64,000 nucleotides of DNA from Ailanthus altissimus (Eukaryota; Streptophyta; Magnoliopsida; Sapindales; Simaroubaceae), in NCBI GenBank assembly GCA_946807835.1, contig OX327703.1, positions 379,501 through 443,500 of the forward strand. The letters are read 5' to 3'. The translations under genes and the position numbers were made by a program. Shown here piece after piece: positions 24,879-36,380 of the stretch (positions are counted from its first letter, which is position 1; the number at the start of each line of letters is the position of its first letter). The notes under the pieces were generated by a model. It saw nothing but the letters and a program-made list of their open reading frames with translations, did no database searches and was not told where the DNA came from.

Positions 24879-25083
24879 GAGTCTGTTTGGTATTGTTCCG
24901 CTTCTTAAGAAGCACAACAGTTAGCACAACGGTGAAAGTGTTTGATAAAAACTTGTAACTTTGATCCCAAAGTTAAAAATGATTTTCTTGTATCTACTTC
25001 CACTTAACAGCTAGTGCTTTTGTCTGATAGCAGCTGCAACTTCAAAGCCATAGCACAACAACATAATACCAAATGAACCCTAA
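24879..25083. mobile_element. MITE with terminal inverted repeats
   Basis: The left end GAGTCTGTTTGGTATTGTT pairs with the right end AACATAATACCAAATGAACCC (inverted complement GGGTTCATTTGGTATTATGTT). The interval is about 200 bp and also has a GCTTCTTAAGAAGC palindrome just inside the left end. Flanks read TTA on the left and TAA on the right, compatible with a Harbinger-like site but not identical, so the superfamily is open. It lies downstream of the LEA gene. Confidence 0.65.
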
Positions 25084-26064
25084 GTCATTTGTACACTATA
25101 AGCATCTATCTGTGTAACAATAGATAAATCATCTAAAGGGTGAAAATTGAAAATGTGGATCAAGAGAAGATGCAGCACAGAAAGTGATTGCACAAACAAA
25201 ACCAGCCAAATTACAAGTAAATGTTTCATAAAGTCCACCAGTACAGTGGCTATGCCGATAAAACCAAATGCCACAATACAACATTGATCACTGTAACAAC
25301 CACATAAATATGCATAAACACTAACATAGGAAGTGGATACTTTGAATTCAAATGTCTGCTGATCTATTATTGTAATGAACATTCTCCCAACAATCAAACA
25401 ACAGCAATGCATACAAACCACTCCCGTCAACGACTTCTCTAATCCTGCATGCAAAGTATTAAAAATTAGTTGAATACAAAACAAAATGCATCTGTGAGAA
25501 CATTGCAGTAATGCCTAATATGATTCTCACGGATATGATTTACAAACAGGTTTCATCTACAACTGGTGGATTTCATGCATTGCATCTGAACATTATTCTT
25601 AGCAGAAGATATCCTTTAGACATTAACTTTCATACATGACTCCAAAACAGAAAGTGCTTCCATTTATAATTGTGCTTAAAAATTGTGTTCTGGGCAATCA
25701 GCTTATAAGCTAATTTATATAGCATAGTGCAAATATTTTGCATACACAGATCCATATCTATTGATGACTATTCCATATACATTTGTGTTTGTGTGGTCAA
25801 ATATTTAGTAATTTCAACACTTGCACGACAATAGAAACACTGAGAGAATATGTATGAGTATCTGAATATTCCTGTTCTGCTAGTGTAATCTAATCAGCCT
25901 ACTTACAAGCACCTGTGGATTTTAAATCACAGTACACCTGTGGAATTTAACACAGCAACTCGTGTCTCTCTTAAGCAGTGATTAGTAAAGAAACTTTTCT
26001 ATTTTTCCAGAACGACATTGACTCCTGTAGTTCTCCAAAAAACCCTCACTCTCTTGCTCATTTG

Positions 26065-27287
26065 TCATGCATTCGGTGGGGGCTCAACCACATGAAAATC
26101 GAAAAATAACTTAATTACATTATCAAGATGGGATTGTTAAACAAATACAACTCCAGCCATCAATAACATGCAATAAAGGAAATCTAGGTCAATTACGATG
26201 AAAGTAATAGGCACAGTTATTTACTTTTCCAATTATTTATCTACCATATAGAAACAACAACCGTAACATGCAAAATGTGCAGCCAAGCATTAGATGCCAA
26301 AGTTCAACCACAAAACCAACAGATTTAACATACCTCATCATCATCATCGTCATCACCACCATCTTCTTTGCTCTTCTTGAGGCGGGTGGTACCTCCCTCC
26401 TTGCTGATGGGTAACTTCATAGCTCCAAAAGGTGTGTCCACATCAATATGTCCTTTCATGGTGTAACCAGTGCCTTTTCCTCTAATCATGTCCCAGAGTG
26501 CAGAGCCAAAGTCCTTAGGCCTGAAGGTGATAGGAATATCTATATAACTGATTCCATTCTTATCAATTTTGGCAGATTTTGAGAGTTCAGCACCACCAAT
26601 GCTCACATCCGACAGCCAAACTTCGTAATCCAGAGAATTCAGGCCCAAGTCAAAGTCATTCTTATTTTCCAACTTCAAATGAAGAATCGCAACAGTTTCC
26701 TCAAATGAGAATCTCTCAAACTTTATCTTCTCAAGATCAATATCAGGCTTGTATGGTATGGGGATCTCTCCGGTTTTCTCAAGGGGAAGAGTTAACCTTC
26801 CAAAAACTGGAACATCTACAATCAGGTCAACCTTGATCTTATATGGAATAATGCTTCCGGGCTTAATATCATCATATGTATTTTTAATGTCATCATATAT
26901 CAAAGTAACTGGAATTTTGATAGTCTCCTCGCCACGAGCATGAATGGTTCCAGAATCAGGGATCAATCCCGAAACCAATTTCCTTCCATCACTCTCAACC
27001 AAGTAGTTTATGTCAATCAGAGGAATTGGAATGGGATTTGGGTTTTTAATGAGCACATCAACTACAATATCTGCCCTCTCGAGATTAATTTTAGGAATGT
27101 GAATCCCAGTAACATCAGCTGTTGGCTTCCCAAACCCAATAGTTTCCTCTATCTTCTCACCAATATCATGGATGAAATCCTTCACTTTCTCAATAAATCC
27201 ACCCTTTCCATCTTCTTTGTCATCCTCCTTGTGCTCTCTGTCCTTAACATCCCTTTCAACTGCTTCTGGCTTATCAGACGATGCCAT
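26065..27287 (-). CDS. Group-2 LEA protein (LEA14/WHy-type desiccation-related), two coding exons
   Basis: Main coding exon 27287-26334: an acidic, charged N-terminus (MASSDKPEAVERDVKDREHK, then EDDKEDGKGG) and an amphipathic stretch (FIEKVKDFIHDIGEKIEETI). Two LEA_2/WHy modules follow, one around residues 60-170 with NPNPIPIPLIDINY and one around residues 190-300 with NKNDFDLGLNSLDYEVW. The tail is acidic (SKEDGGDDDDDDE). The last exon codon GAG abuts a strong donor, GTATGT, in phase 0. An acceptor at GTGGTTGAG joins a predicted 18-nt exon (26082-26065) that adds PPPNA and a stop, giving 323 residues. Without splicing the protein would end VC two codons later. An upstream in-frame extension (to 27419) is hydrophobic 5'-UTR intron translation, so I chose the inner ATG, which lies two bases after a splice acceptor (GTGAAG). 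Family role: an intracellular, folded LEA protein linked to drought, cold and dehydration tolerance. Confidence 0.9.
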
Positions 27288-27289
27288 GC

Positions 27290-28130
27290 CTTCACAAACA
27301 AAGATTTCCAATGTTAAAAGAACAAAGTTGCCAAATAAACAAGAGACAAGAAGATACAAAAACAAACAAAACAGGGTTAAAAATAAAATGCTGCAATGTG
27401 AAGTCTTTATAACATTCAATGTTCATCAGAATCCCAAATCTAGACAGTCAAGATCTCAGATATTAGCATCTCTACACTTGAAAAAGCCTAAATGTTAATA
27501 TAAACAGAGATTTATAGTTAATATTCACAAATCGATAATTGTAAAAGCTAAAAATGACAGTATGAGCATCCGCCAACATTACAGAATCGATCGATCTAAA
27601 AAACAAAGCAAATGCAAGTCTGCCTACTTATACACAAAATTCAGACTCTACAATAATCAAAGATCACTCTTTTTGCTAAATTTGAGATCAATCAGATCAT
27701 CAGAATCTAAAAAGATTAAACAAAAGGAAAGAAAAAAGAAAAGTCATGATGAGTGGCTGATTATTGATGAAGCATGAACATATCATCGTAAAGATGCAAA
27801 CTTTTGAATAAATGCCAAAAATAAAGTCACCCGTTTGCTAAAATGCCTCAAATATCAAGGATCTAAACATCTCTTGCACAAAATCAATGTAAAAAGAATC
27901 ATCAAACCAATTGACAGAACCAGTATGTATACACTCATGTTCATGTTAGTGGAAGTAACTAAGGTTTGATGGTAAATATAAATTTACACAAAGATCAAAT
28001 CAACTGAAAAAACACATTCAAATTTCATTCACAGAATCAAAGAAAGAGATTTAGATTTTACCTGAAATGAAAGTTTGAGGTAAACGATCCGAGTTTTGAG
28101 AAAGAGAGAGATGAGATGATAGAGTGCTAA
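27290..28130 (-). promoter_or_regulatory. 5' UTR exon and leader intron of the LEA gene
   Basis: A CT-rich leader (about 28130-28062; CTCATCTCTCTCTTTCTC) ends TTCATTTCAG at a donor GTAAAATC beginning at 28061. The acceptor TTTGTTTGTGAAG ends at 27290, two bases before the start codon. A long leader intron next to the ATG is common in strongly expressed plant genes and often enhances expression. No TATA box is obvious, and the inverted-repeat element at 28176-29373 begins within about 50 bp of the presumed start site. Confidence 0.65.
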
Positions 28131-28175
28131 GACAAAGCAACTACCCGAAGAGCAAGGTCACTATTTACATTTGGG

Positions 28176-29373
28176 AATTTTCACTGTTGACCGGGAAATT
28201 TTTTATTTTCACGCAGATCAAAATTTTTAAAATTTTAATAACTAAAAACATAATACTTTTTCATTTTGCTCTTATTTATATAATTTATAAAAATATATAT
28301 TTTAATTAATTCATTTAATAAATAAATTTAACTAAAAATTTATTTTTTTAAAAATAATTAAAAATAATTATTTACATAAAAAAATATTTTATAAAAATAA
28401 TTATAAAATTTTAAAAAAAATCAGTGACACGCACCAATAGCCAAACACTTTGCTTAAAATGTGTTTTTATTTTTATATTTTTAATTATAATAATATTTAA
28501 TATAACTTGAAAAAAATAAATATTATAATAACTAAAAAAAATTAAGTTGGCGCCATCTGCTTGGTATTAAAATAAGTAATTAAAAAATAAAAATAATTTT
28601 TTTTAATTTTAATAATATTTAATTTTTAAATTATTTTAAATATTATTATATAATTTATAATTTTAGAAAAAGAAGCACAAATTTATTATTATTATTATTT
28701 AATTAAATATTATATTTTTTAATTAAAATTTTATTTTGTAATTAATTTATAATTAAAATAAAAAAAAATAAATAAAACAATATTTTACTAAATTGATGTG
28801 CACATCACTTTGTTGCTTGTTTAAGTATTAAATCTTAAATTTTAAATAATAAATGTTTATCTTAAATTCTAATTAAATTAAATTTTTATTTTTTAAATTA
28901 ATTTAATTAATTATTTAAAACTTATAATTTTTTTATTTTTTATTTAAATTTGGTTTTTTAAATAATTTATTTATTTTATTTGGTTAAAATTTTATTTTTT
29001 AATTAATTTAATAGAAAAAGAAAAAAAATTACTTTTTAATTAATTGTTTTATTTTTTAGTTTTTAATTATTTAATAAATTATAACTAAAAAAGAAAAAAC
29101 AAAAAAAGGCAAAGCACTTACGCCCGTATCAATTACTTTATTTTTTTTAAAAAATTATAATTTTTTAAAATTTAATTTATATCAATAATGAATTTTATTT
29201 TTTATAAAAATAAAATTTTGGTTTATTAAATGAATTAATTATATTAAATTAAAAAAATATATTTTTATAAATTATATAAATAATGGAAAAATAAAAAAAA
29301 ATATTATGTCTTTTGTTATTAATATTTAAAAATTTTGACTGTGGTAAAAAAGAAATTTTTTCAGTGAAAATTT
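28176..29373. mobile_element. AT-rich inverted-repeat (foldback/MITE-like) element at the LEA promoter
   Basis: The left arm from 28176 (AATTTTCACTG, later 'tcaaaatttttaaaattttaata', 'atttatataatttataaaaata', 'aattaattcatttaataaa') pairs in inverted orientation with the right arm ending at 29373 (CAGTGAAAATTT). Each arm is about 250 bp of recognisable pairing, with weaker matching further in. Motifs like CAGTGACACGCACCAATAGCC (about 28422) and CACTGACACATGGC (about 29380) occur near the arm borders. There is no transposase-like frame and no clear target duplication. It directly adjoins the LEA leader exon. Confidence 0.7.
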
Positions 29374-30863
29374 TTCAGTCACTGACACATGGCAGAAATT
29401 TATTGAATTTTTTGCAAATTAATCATTTTTTTCTTAAAAAAAATCTAAAATTACTATATAAAAAAGAGTAGATCCGTCAATATTTTTTATTTGGCCGACA
29501 AATCATGGCCGGTGGGGCGCGGCCAGTCCGTGTGAGGTCGTGTTTGTGATTATAAATTAATGAACAAATCACATGTGAGATCGTGACATTTGTTTGTTGT
29601 ACGATTTCTGTATTTTATGAACTTGCTACCAAAAAAAAAATTTAAAATTTGTATTTAAATAAGTTGAAATATTTTATTAAATTTAATATGAAAGCATTAG
29701 CATAAAATTTGTAACATAAAGTTTGAAATGGAGTGAAGTGATTCTCGCAACTTAGATTATAAGGATATCAAATTAGCATCTTAAACATTTTTTTTAATAA
29801 ATTAATGCACCATCATAAGCTCCCGATAATTATTTGACTATAAATTTGGGATGAAATATTAAAAGTTTTTCAAATTGCCCACAATTGTTGCAATCTTCGA
29901 AGCTCATAATAATTATCTAATTGTAAATATTAATAGATTTGTAATGTAATATGAAAAGATTTTTGAATTTTTCATTACAACTGTTATAATCTTATGAGTT
30001 AGTGATAGTTGTTTAATTTTCTTTTGTATTTTTGTTAGAGAAATTTTAAATTTGATGATACTTCATAAATGAGATAGGCCAAATATACTACAATTTAGAA
30101 ATTAAGGTGGGTAAATAAACACTATCTTTAAGATAATTTTTGCCTCCATAAAATATTATCTAGTACAAATAAGTCTTATGGCGGTTTACATTCAAATGAC
30201 TTGGTTTTATAAGTATGCACTTTTAAATATAGAGTTTATGACAACTATTTTTTTCATGCATTTTTTTCGATAATATGTGATCTCTATTTATAAATATTAA
30301 GTATCATTTTATTTAAAATATAATATTTTATATGCCCCCTTTTATTTATGACTGTTATTAGAATATAAATTTTGCTCAATGATTCATAATGAACCAATAC
30401 CATAAATTATTGTAACATTTACATATAATATAAAATGTGCAACTCTAATTCAATAAGAATTTGAAAGGGTATCAACTAAAATAGTGTATTTACTATTTAT
30501 GTGTATTTTAAAATATATAAAATTAATTTCATGATATAATATTTACTAATTCTAATATTTCATGATATAATATAGTAGTAAAATTAATTTTTTCAAGGCC
30601 GGGAAGTTTATTAAAACAATCAATTAAGTTTATATTTATTTATTTATAAGGTAGTTTGTTCTTGATTAAAAGCTAAAAAATATATTAAAATATATATATA
30701 TATATTTTAATAATTTGAAAATGACTTCTAATTGATATAGACATTTTATTTCCCTGTAATTCTTATACAATTAAGACAAAAATGCCAACAACTCTGTAAA
30801 GCAACAACTCGTTTTTAGTCACTCAAACGCACTTATCAACAGAGCAACTAGCTTTAACATAAC
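29374..30863. other. Intergenic DNA upstream of the RPS3a pseudogene
   Basis: AT-rich, with an isolated G+C-rich patch at about 29500-29545 (GGCCGGTGGGGCGCGGCC). The last ~100 bp are the former RPS3a promoter and leader. No other gene is supported. Confidence 0.45.
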
Positions 30864-31150
30864 ATGGCGGTCGGGTACAAATCCTCTACCTCTCTCGCAT
30901 TCTCTGTATACAGCGTTTTTCGGTTGCTCTTCTAGTTAGAAATCTAATTTGTTTGTTTTTGGTTGGTTTCTTGTAATAAGAACAAGAGGATTTCTAAGGA
31001 GAAGAAGGGAGGAAAGAAGAAGGCGTATGTTTTTTTTTTATACATATTAGTTTATTTTCATTAATTACGTAAATTAGATTGAACCCATCTCGTGTTTCTA
31101 TAGATATATTTGTGTTTATTCGATAAAGTTTTGTTATTTTGCAACATGGT

Positions 31151-31840
31151 TGTGAGATGTGGATTAAAAATTATTGGGATATAATTTAAAAAATAAGTTA
31201 AATGTGTAGGATGTGTAAGAATTTATGACAAACACGAAAAGAAGTGAAAAAATGAAGAAGTAGTGTCAGGCGTGAGCGCCGCGGCGCCTAATCCAGAACG
31301 TGAGCGTCGTGCCCAAGCGGGCGCACTAGCGTCGCGGCGGTGAGCGTTGAGTGTCGCGGCATTGGGCACGGGAAGTGTTTCTCGAATTGAAACGTCCTTA
31401 TTTCATCTCCCTTTTACTTCAAAACTCCTTAATACGACTTTCACATGTTTATGGTAAACTTAAGGCATTCCAATGCCTATATATAGGCTCTCAATTAGCT
31501 TGTAAATGCATCTTAGTGATCATCAAATACATCTTTGTGATAACCTAATAGATTTAAATGATTAAGTAAGAAATCTTTGTGGTTCTTTGTGAGAGAGAAT
31601 TCCTAGAGTGCAAGAGAGAGTTTTCTTTGTGATCATTCTTGTAAAAGATATACTTTTTGTGAGTGTCTTGTGATTCATAATAAGAAGAGTGTGATCTTGA
31701 TCCGCCGTGGACGTAGGCAAGTTACCGAACCACGTAATTCTTTATATGTTCTTCTACTATTTCTTTCTTTATTTCTTAATTACTTGTTCTGCATATATTG
31801 CTTGAGTGATTTTGCTTGTTTGTGTGCTTCCGCTTCAACA
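31151..31840 (+). repeat. Copia-B 5' LTR
   Basis: TGTGAGATG...CTTCAACA, 690 bp. It contains a TATA box in GCCTATATATAGGCTCTC near 31471, a CpG-rich minisatellite at about 31270-31370, and the 'ccgtggacgtaggcaagttaccgaaccacg' block near the end. It is longer than its partner mainly because of the minisatellite. Confidence 0.93.
31270..31370 (+). repeat. CpG-rich minisatellite in the Copia-B U3 region
   Basis: A roughly 100-bp island in otherwise AT-rich DNA, with imperfect repeats of the type GTGAGCGYCGYGSC (GTGAGCGCCGCGGC, GTGAGCGTCGTGCCC, GTGAGCGTTGAGTGTCGC). The 3' LTR has a shorter version at 40288-40350 (CACTGAGCGCTGAGCGCCG). Confidence 0.8.
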
Positions 31841-31856
31841 AACTAATATCAAAGCC

Positions 31857-32090
31857 AGGTTCTAAGCAAGACGTGGCCACACCCAAGTGTGAGGTAAAGA
31901 AATTCAACGGTACGAATGACTTGAATCTGTGGAAGATGATGGCAAATGCGTTGTTGGTGAGCCAAAGGCTAGGCTCGGCATTAAAGAAGACTGCAGCTCT
32001 ATCTAGTGATGAAGAGAAGACGCCAGAGTCATCTAAAGCTGAAGTAGAAAGAAGAGACATTCAAGAAAGAGCTCATAGCACAATCGTTCT
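31857..32090 (+). pseudogene. Copia-B gag, 5' part
   Basis: Reads KPGSKQDVATPKCEVKKFNG, then TNDLNLWKMMANALLVSQRL and RRDIQERAHSTIVL: the start of a copia gag (UBN2-type domain). The initiator ATG is not preserved at the expected place. The reading breaks at about 32090, where the nested palindromic element begins, and resumes at about 36380 with ILSLSDEVLKEVANETTT. Confidence 0.85.
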
Positions 32091-32157
32091 TGTTATGTGG
32101 GATCTTAATACATGTGAGTGTATGCATGTGCTATTGTGTCTATTATTTAAATACATA

Positions 32158-35100
32158 TTGTTGGAGCTGGTGCTCACGTGCCATTCCAATATTGTATGAA
32201 TATTAATTGTTAATATTTATACAATAAACATTTCGAATAAAGATTGTTAATATCATATTAATATGGTATAATGCTTGTAACATTAGAGACATTGTTTGAT
32301 CTGAAAGAGTTCGGATCTGATCTAAAAGAGTTTAGATTAGAAGTAATAGTTAGCAAAGCTGAGAGTTATAAATGCTAAAAGTTAGCACTGTTAAGAGTTA
32401 GCAGGTTATAAGAGTCAGCGAGGTCTAAAGAGTTAGAACCTTGTCTATAATGGGACAAAGACCTGAGAGTATACTTGTAATGATATAGTTGCAAAGAGTT
32501 GCAATAGGTGTTAAGAAATATCATTATGTAAGTATGTCTCAAAGATAATGTTCCTGATCTATAATCACCAATGCGGGTCTATCGGTGATTCACTTTATAT
32601 AGATTAGTGTATGTCTATATCTGACTGGTTCAGATAGTTGTTCTTAGCTGACCATGAGCTTAGAGCTTGTATAGGCATGCGGGTATCCAGTCAAGACTGG
32701 ATACTGAACAGACTTATGAGGACCCCAGTAGATATCCTATAACACCGTCAAAGGAAGGTCCTCTCAAGTTGAGTAGTATTCGTGGTCCTTTGACCTGAGC
32801 GCTACGGTGGTCTTGTGAGTGATCCATTATGCTTTGGTTCCACATATGTCAGAGACCTTTCATGGTCTGACCGCTATGTGTCGCTGGGTATGGTCCGATG
32901 CTCATGGAGTCCAGTGTGTGTAGATACGGGATCCGTCAGCTTACATAGGTAAGTTGTATATCCGATGCTCCGAGATTGTATTTTATAAAGTCTTGTGGCC
33001 ACAAGCATAAACCCGGGAAAAGAGTTTCCCACAGGGTTAAACAATATAGCAAAAGTGTTTGTGTATATTGTTTATCGAGATACGAATATGGAGATAAGGT
33101 TATGGATGAGCAAATGGGAATTTGACGGTGCTGATCTATATCCCTGCACATCCAGGATATAAATGATGGAAGGATTATACGTACACGTTATGACCTCAAC
33201 TTGTATGAACTGACACGCTGATTTGTAATATTCGTAACGTGTGCGTGGGGCATCGATTACGGATTAATGGAACAGTTCCATTTGACAAATCGGGTGTGGA
33301 CCTAGAAAGTCCCAATATGAAATGTACTCTTTGAGCACTTGGGCAGTGTACCGTATTGAATTGTTCAATACAGTATAATTCAGCAATTACTAAGGTTACG
33401 TTAACTAAAGTATATAGTTACATGGTGGGACCTACTTTAGGTTAACTTGGTAACCGAGTAAGGATATAATAGTAATTTCACTTTGTGATTATTTAATTGT
33501 TAAATAATAAGAATAAATATTTATTTATTTAATTGTTAAATAAATGATTTAATTTAACTATGATTAAAAGTTAATCATATGGTTAATTTAGTTAACTTTA
33601 CTTAATGATTAAGTGAAGGTTAACCTAATCAAGGTTAAGTTAGTTAATTATGGTTAGAATAATTAAATATATATTAACTTAAAGGTTAAGTTAAAATAAT
33701 CTAACTAAGGTTAAATGTTAACTAAGGTTAGGTTAAACCAAATGAAATGCAAATGAAATTCAAATTAGTTTGGAATTTATGCATTAGTATATAAAGTGAA
33801 ATGAAATTGAAAATCATTAAGTTTTTAGTTTATATGTTTTGCATTTTTGGGAGCCAATTCAATTTGAGAAATTGAAATTGTTTATTTTGTGTTTTAAGTG
33901 TTAGAACAACAAAACAAATTAGAAAAATGGTTTCTAAATGTAATAACTAAAAATATGATTTGTTTTATTTATTCAAGAGTTGAATAAAAGGAAAAACAAA
34001 TTTAATTAAGTTAAATAGTTTAACTTTGAAAAATGTTTAAGAGTTAAACACATATGCTGGATTAAGATGCTGCCATTCTAGACAATCAAACCCATCCTTG
34101 TTGATTGCTAGAATTGATCAAAGATTCATTTCATGGTGGACTTCAAGAAAATTAATCCAAAGGCTTCATTGGTGATATTTTCTCAATCTCGAATTTCAGT
34201 TTAATCAAATGTTATTTTCTGTGTTCATTGTATTTAATCTTCCGCTGTGCACATGTATGTATGAGATATGTATATTGTTTGTATGATGAACATAACCCAC
34301 ATGCAAGCACCCTAGTTAATTTGCCCAACCCAACACACCCAACACATATCATATACATATTTAAGTCTGACGAAAGCGTAAAGCTGTAATAAATAAAATA
34401 TATTAATCACATTAATATATTTATAGGATAGAGAACTCACCTCAACATGTAACGTTATACACGTATTTTCATAGAGTTCTCAAGGAGACTAACTCATGGG
34501 CAGTTCTAGTCACTAACGCGGTAAGCTTGGTAAGCTAGAACAACAACCCTATACGTAGTACTGGGTTTAACTCTTAAACTCCAAAATGATTGGTGTGTGT
34601 TTATATCATTTTCTCTAAAAAGATAAGAAATAGAGAGTTTGAAAAGGATAAAAAATGGAGAGTTTGAAGCAATTTACCATTGCTTCAATTGGAAGCATAG
34701 AAAAAAATGAAACAATTTTATTTTTTTTAATTTTTTTCTTTCTTCTTCCTTTCTTCTTCTCTTTTCTCTCTGTCAAATGGCCACATACCTATACACACAC
34801 ATATTCTCTCTCTCTCTTTATATATATATATATAAAATAAAATATTAATATAATATAAATAATAATATAATGAGTGACAACTATTTAACACCTAAATATA
34901 ATAATAAAATATAATATAATAATGAGAGAGAGTGATTATATAACAATTAAATAATTATAGTGTGAAATAATCATTTTGTCATTCATGAATAATTATCAAA
35001 TTTACCCTCTAATGGGTCCTACTAAATCTCATACTTGGGTAAACTCAACCGTGGGTCCACAATACGCTACGTGTCATTATACAATTAGTAAATAATAATT

Positions 35101-36380
35101 ATTGACTAATTATTGTATTTAACACTTAAATACAGACACGTATGCATTCCGGTAGTTGTGCTGAATATTGCTGGATTAAAAACTTTAATCCTGCACGCTG
35201 CCCCAGTGCACAACGAGTACACTCTATATAGCAGGACTCCCTAGGTCTTACGCCCGATTCGTCAAATGGAACTATTCTATGAGTCCGTGAGTAATTCCCC
35301 ACACATACGTCATGGATATACAAATCAGCGCGTTGAACCATGCAAGTTGAGGTTACAATGCATACGTATAGTCCTTCCGTCATGATATCCTAGATGTGTT
35401 GGGGACATAGATTATCACCGTCAAATCCCTTAGTGCTCATCCATGTCTTATCTCCAGACTCGTATCTCACTGAACAATATGAGCAAACTCTTTTGTCATA
35501 TTGTTCCACCCTGGTGAAACTCTTTTTCGGGATAATTTCTTGTGGTCATAAAACTTTCTGAGATACAGTCTCGAAGCATCTGGATATCTAACTCTTTATG
35601 CGAGCTGACGGATCCCATATCTGTACACGCCGGACTCCATAAGCATCGGACCATACCCAACGACACCCAACAGTCACATTATAAAAGGTCTGTGATATGT
35701 GTGGAACCAAAGTATGGTAAATCACTTATAAGCCAACTGTAGCACTCAAGTCAAAAGACCACGTATATTACTCAACTCGAGAGGACCCTCTGTTGATGGC
35801 TTACATTGGGTGTCTATAGAAGGCCTTCGTGAGTCTATTCAATATTCAGTCTTAATTGGATACCCATATGTCAATACGAGCTCTAAGCTAACAGTTGGCT
35901 AGGAACGACCATCTATAACTTATAGGTACGACATATGCTGATCTATATAAAAAGGTATCCATCGACAGACTCGCATTGACAAAAATAGATTAGGGACAAT
36001 CATTTGAGAACATACTTGCGCAACTAGCATTTTCTGGTACCTGATTGCAACTTTTGCAACTATACAGTTACTAGTATATACTCAGGTCTATGTCCTATTA
36101 CAGACAAGGCTCAAACTCTTGGATGTGCTAAGTATTATAACCAGTTAGCACTTAGCTGTACTAACATTTAGTATTTATATCTCTCAGCGTGGCTAACTAT
36201 GAGCCGTTATCTAAACTCCTTTAGATCTGATCCAAACTCCTTCAAATCTACAATGTCTATAATGTTACATTGCATAATACCATATAAATGGGTATTAGCG
36301 ACATAATAGGAATGTACACTTGTATAAATATACAAGTATATGTACATTCAGGGATGACACGTAAGCACCGACCCTAACAA
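32158..36380. mobile_element. 4.2-kb palindromic (long terminal inverted repeat) element nested in Copia-B gag
   Basis: The left end TTGTTGGAGCTGGTGCTCAC is the inverted complement of the right end, which read in reverse is TTGTTAGGGTCGGTGCTTAC. The inverted match continues inwards through many landmarks: 'ttgtctataatgggacaaagacc' with its reverse partner near 36100, 'atttgacggtg' and 'acctcaacttg' (33120-33210) with partners near 35340-35430, and 'agttccatttgac' (33272) with a partner near 35260. Arms are about 2.1 kb each, with identity around 70% by eye, and meet near 34.3 kb. No transposase or retroelement frame is visible in either arm. Gag residues TI(V/L)L occur on both sides, suggesting a 9-12 bp target duplication (ACAATCGTT at 32080, ACAATTTTG at 36377), now mutated. 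About 65 bp at 32093-32157 are unpaired and may be part of the insert. Confidence 0.8.

Noticed and set aside
25080..25484. 134-codon minus-strand open frame with many Cys/Val residues downstream of the LEA gene
   Set aside because: Low-complexity hydrophobic translation, overlaps the right end of a MITE, has no recognisable domain, and lies where LEA 3' flank is expected.
27288..27419. Longer LEA start adding 44 hydrophobic residues that look like a signal peptide
   Set aside because: These codons lie in the predicted leader intron, upstream of the acceptor GTGAAG; the LEA family start is the inner MASSDK.
26579..27498. Several plus-strand open frames of 64-125 codons across the LEA gene
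   Set aside because: Antisense shadows of the LEA coding exon and leader intron.
35126..35742. Open frames on both strands within the palindromic element
   Set aside because: The matching positions in the opposite arm are not open with the same protein, so there is no conserved coding signal.
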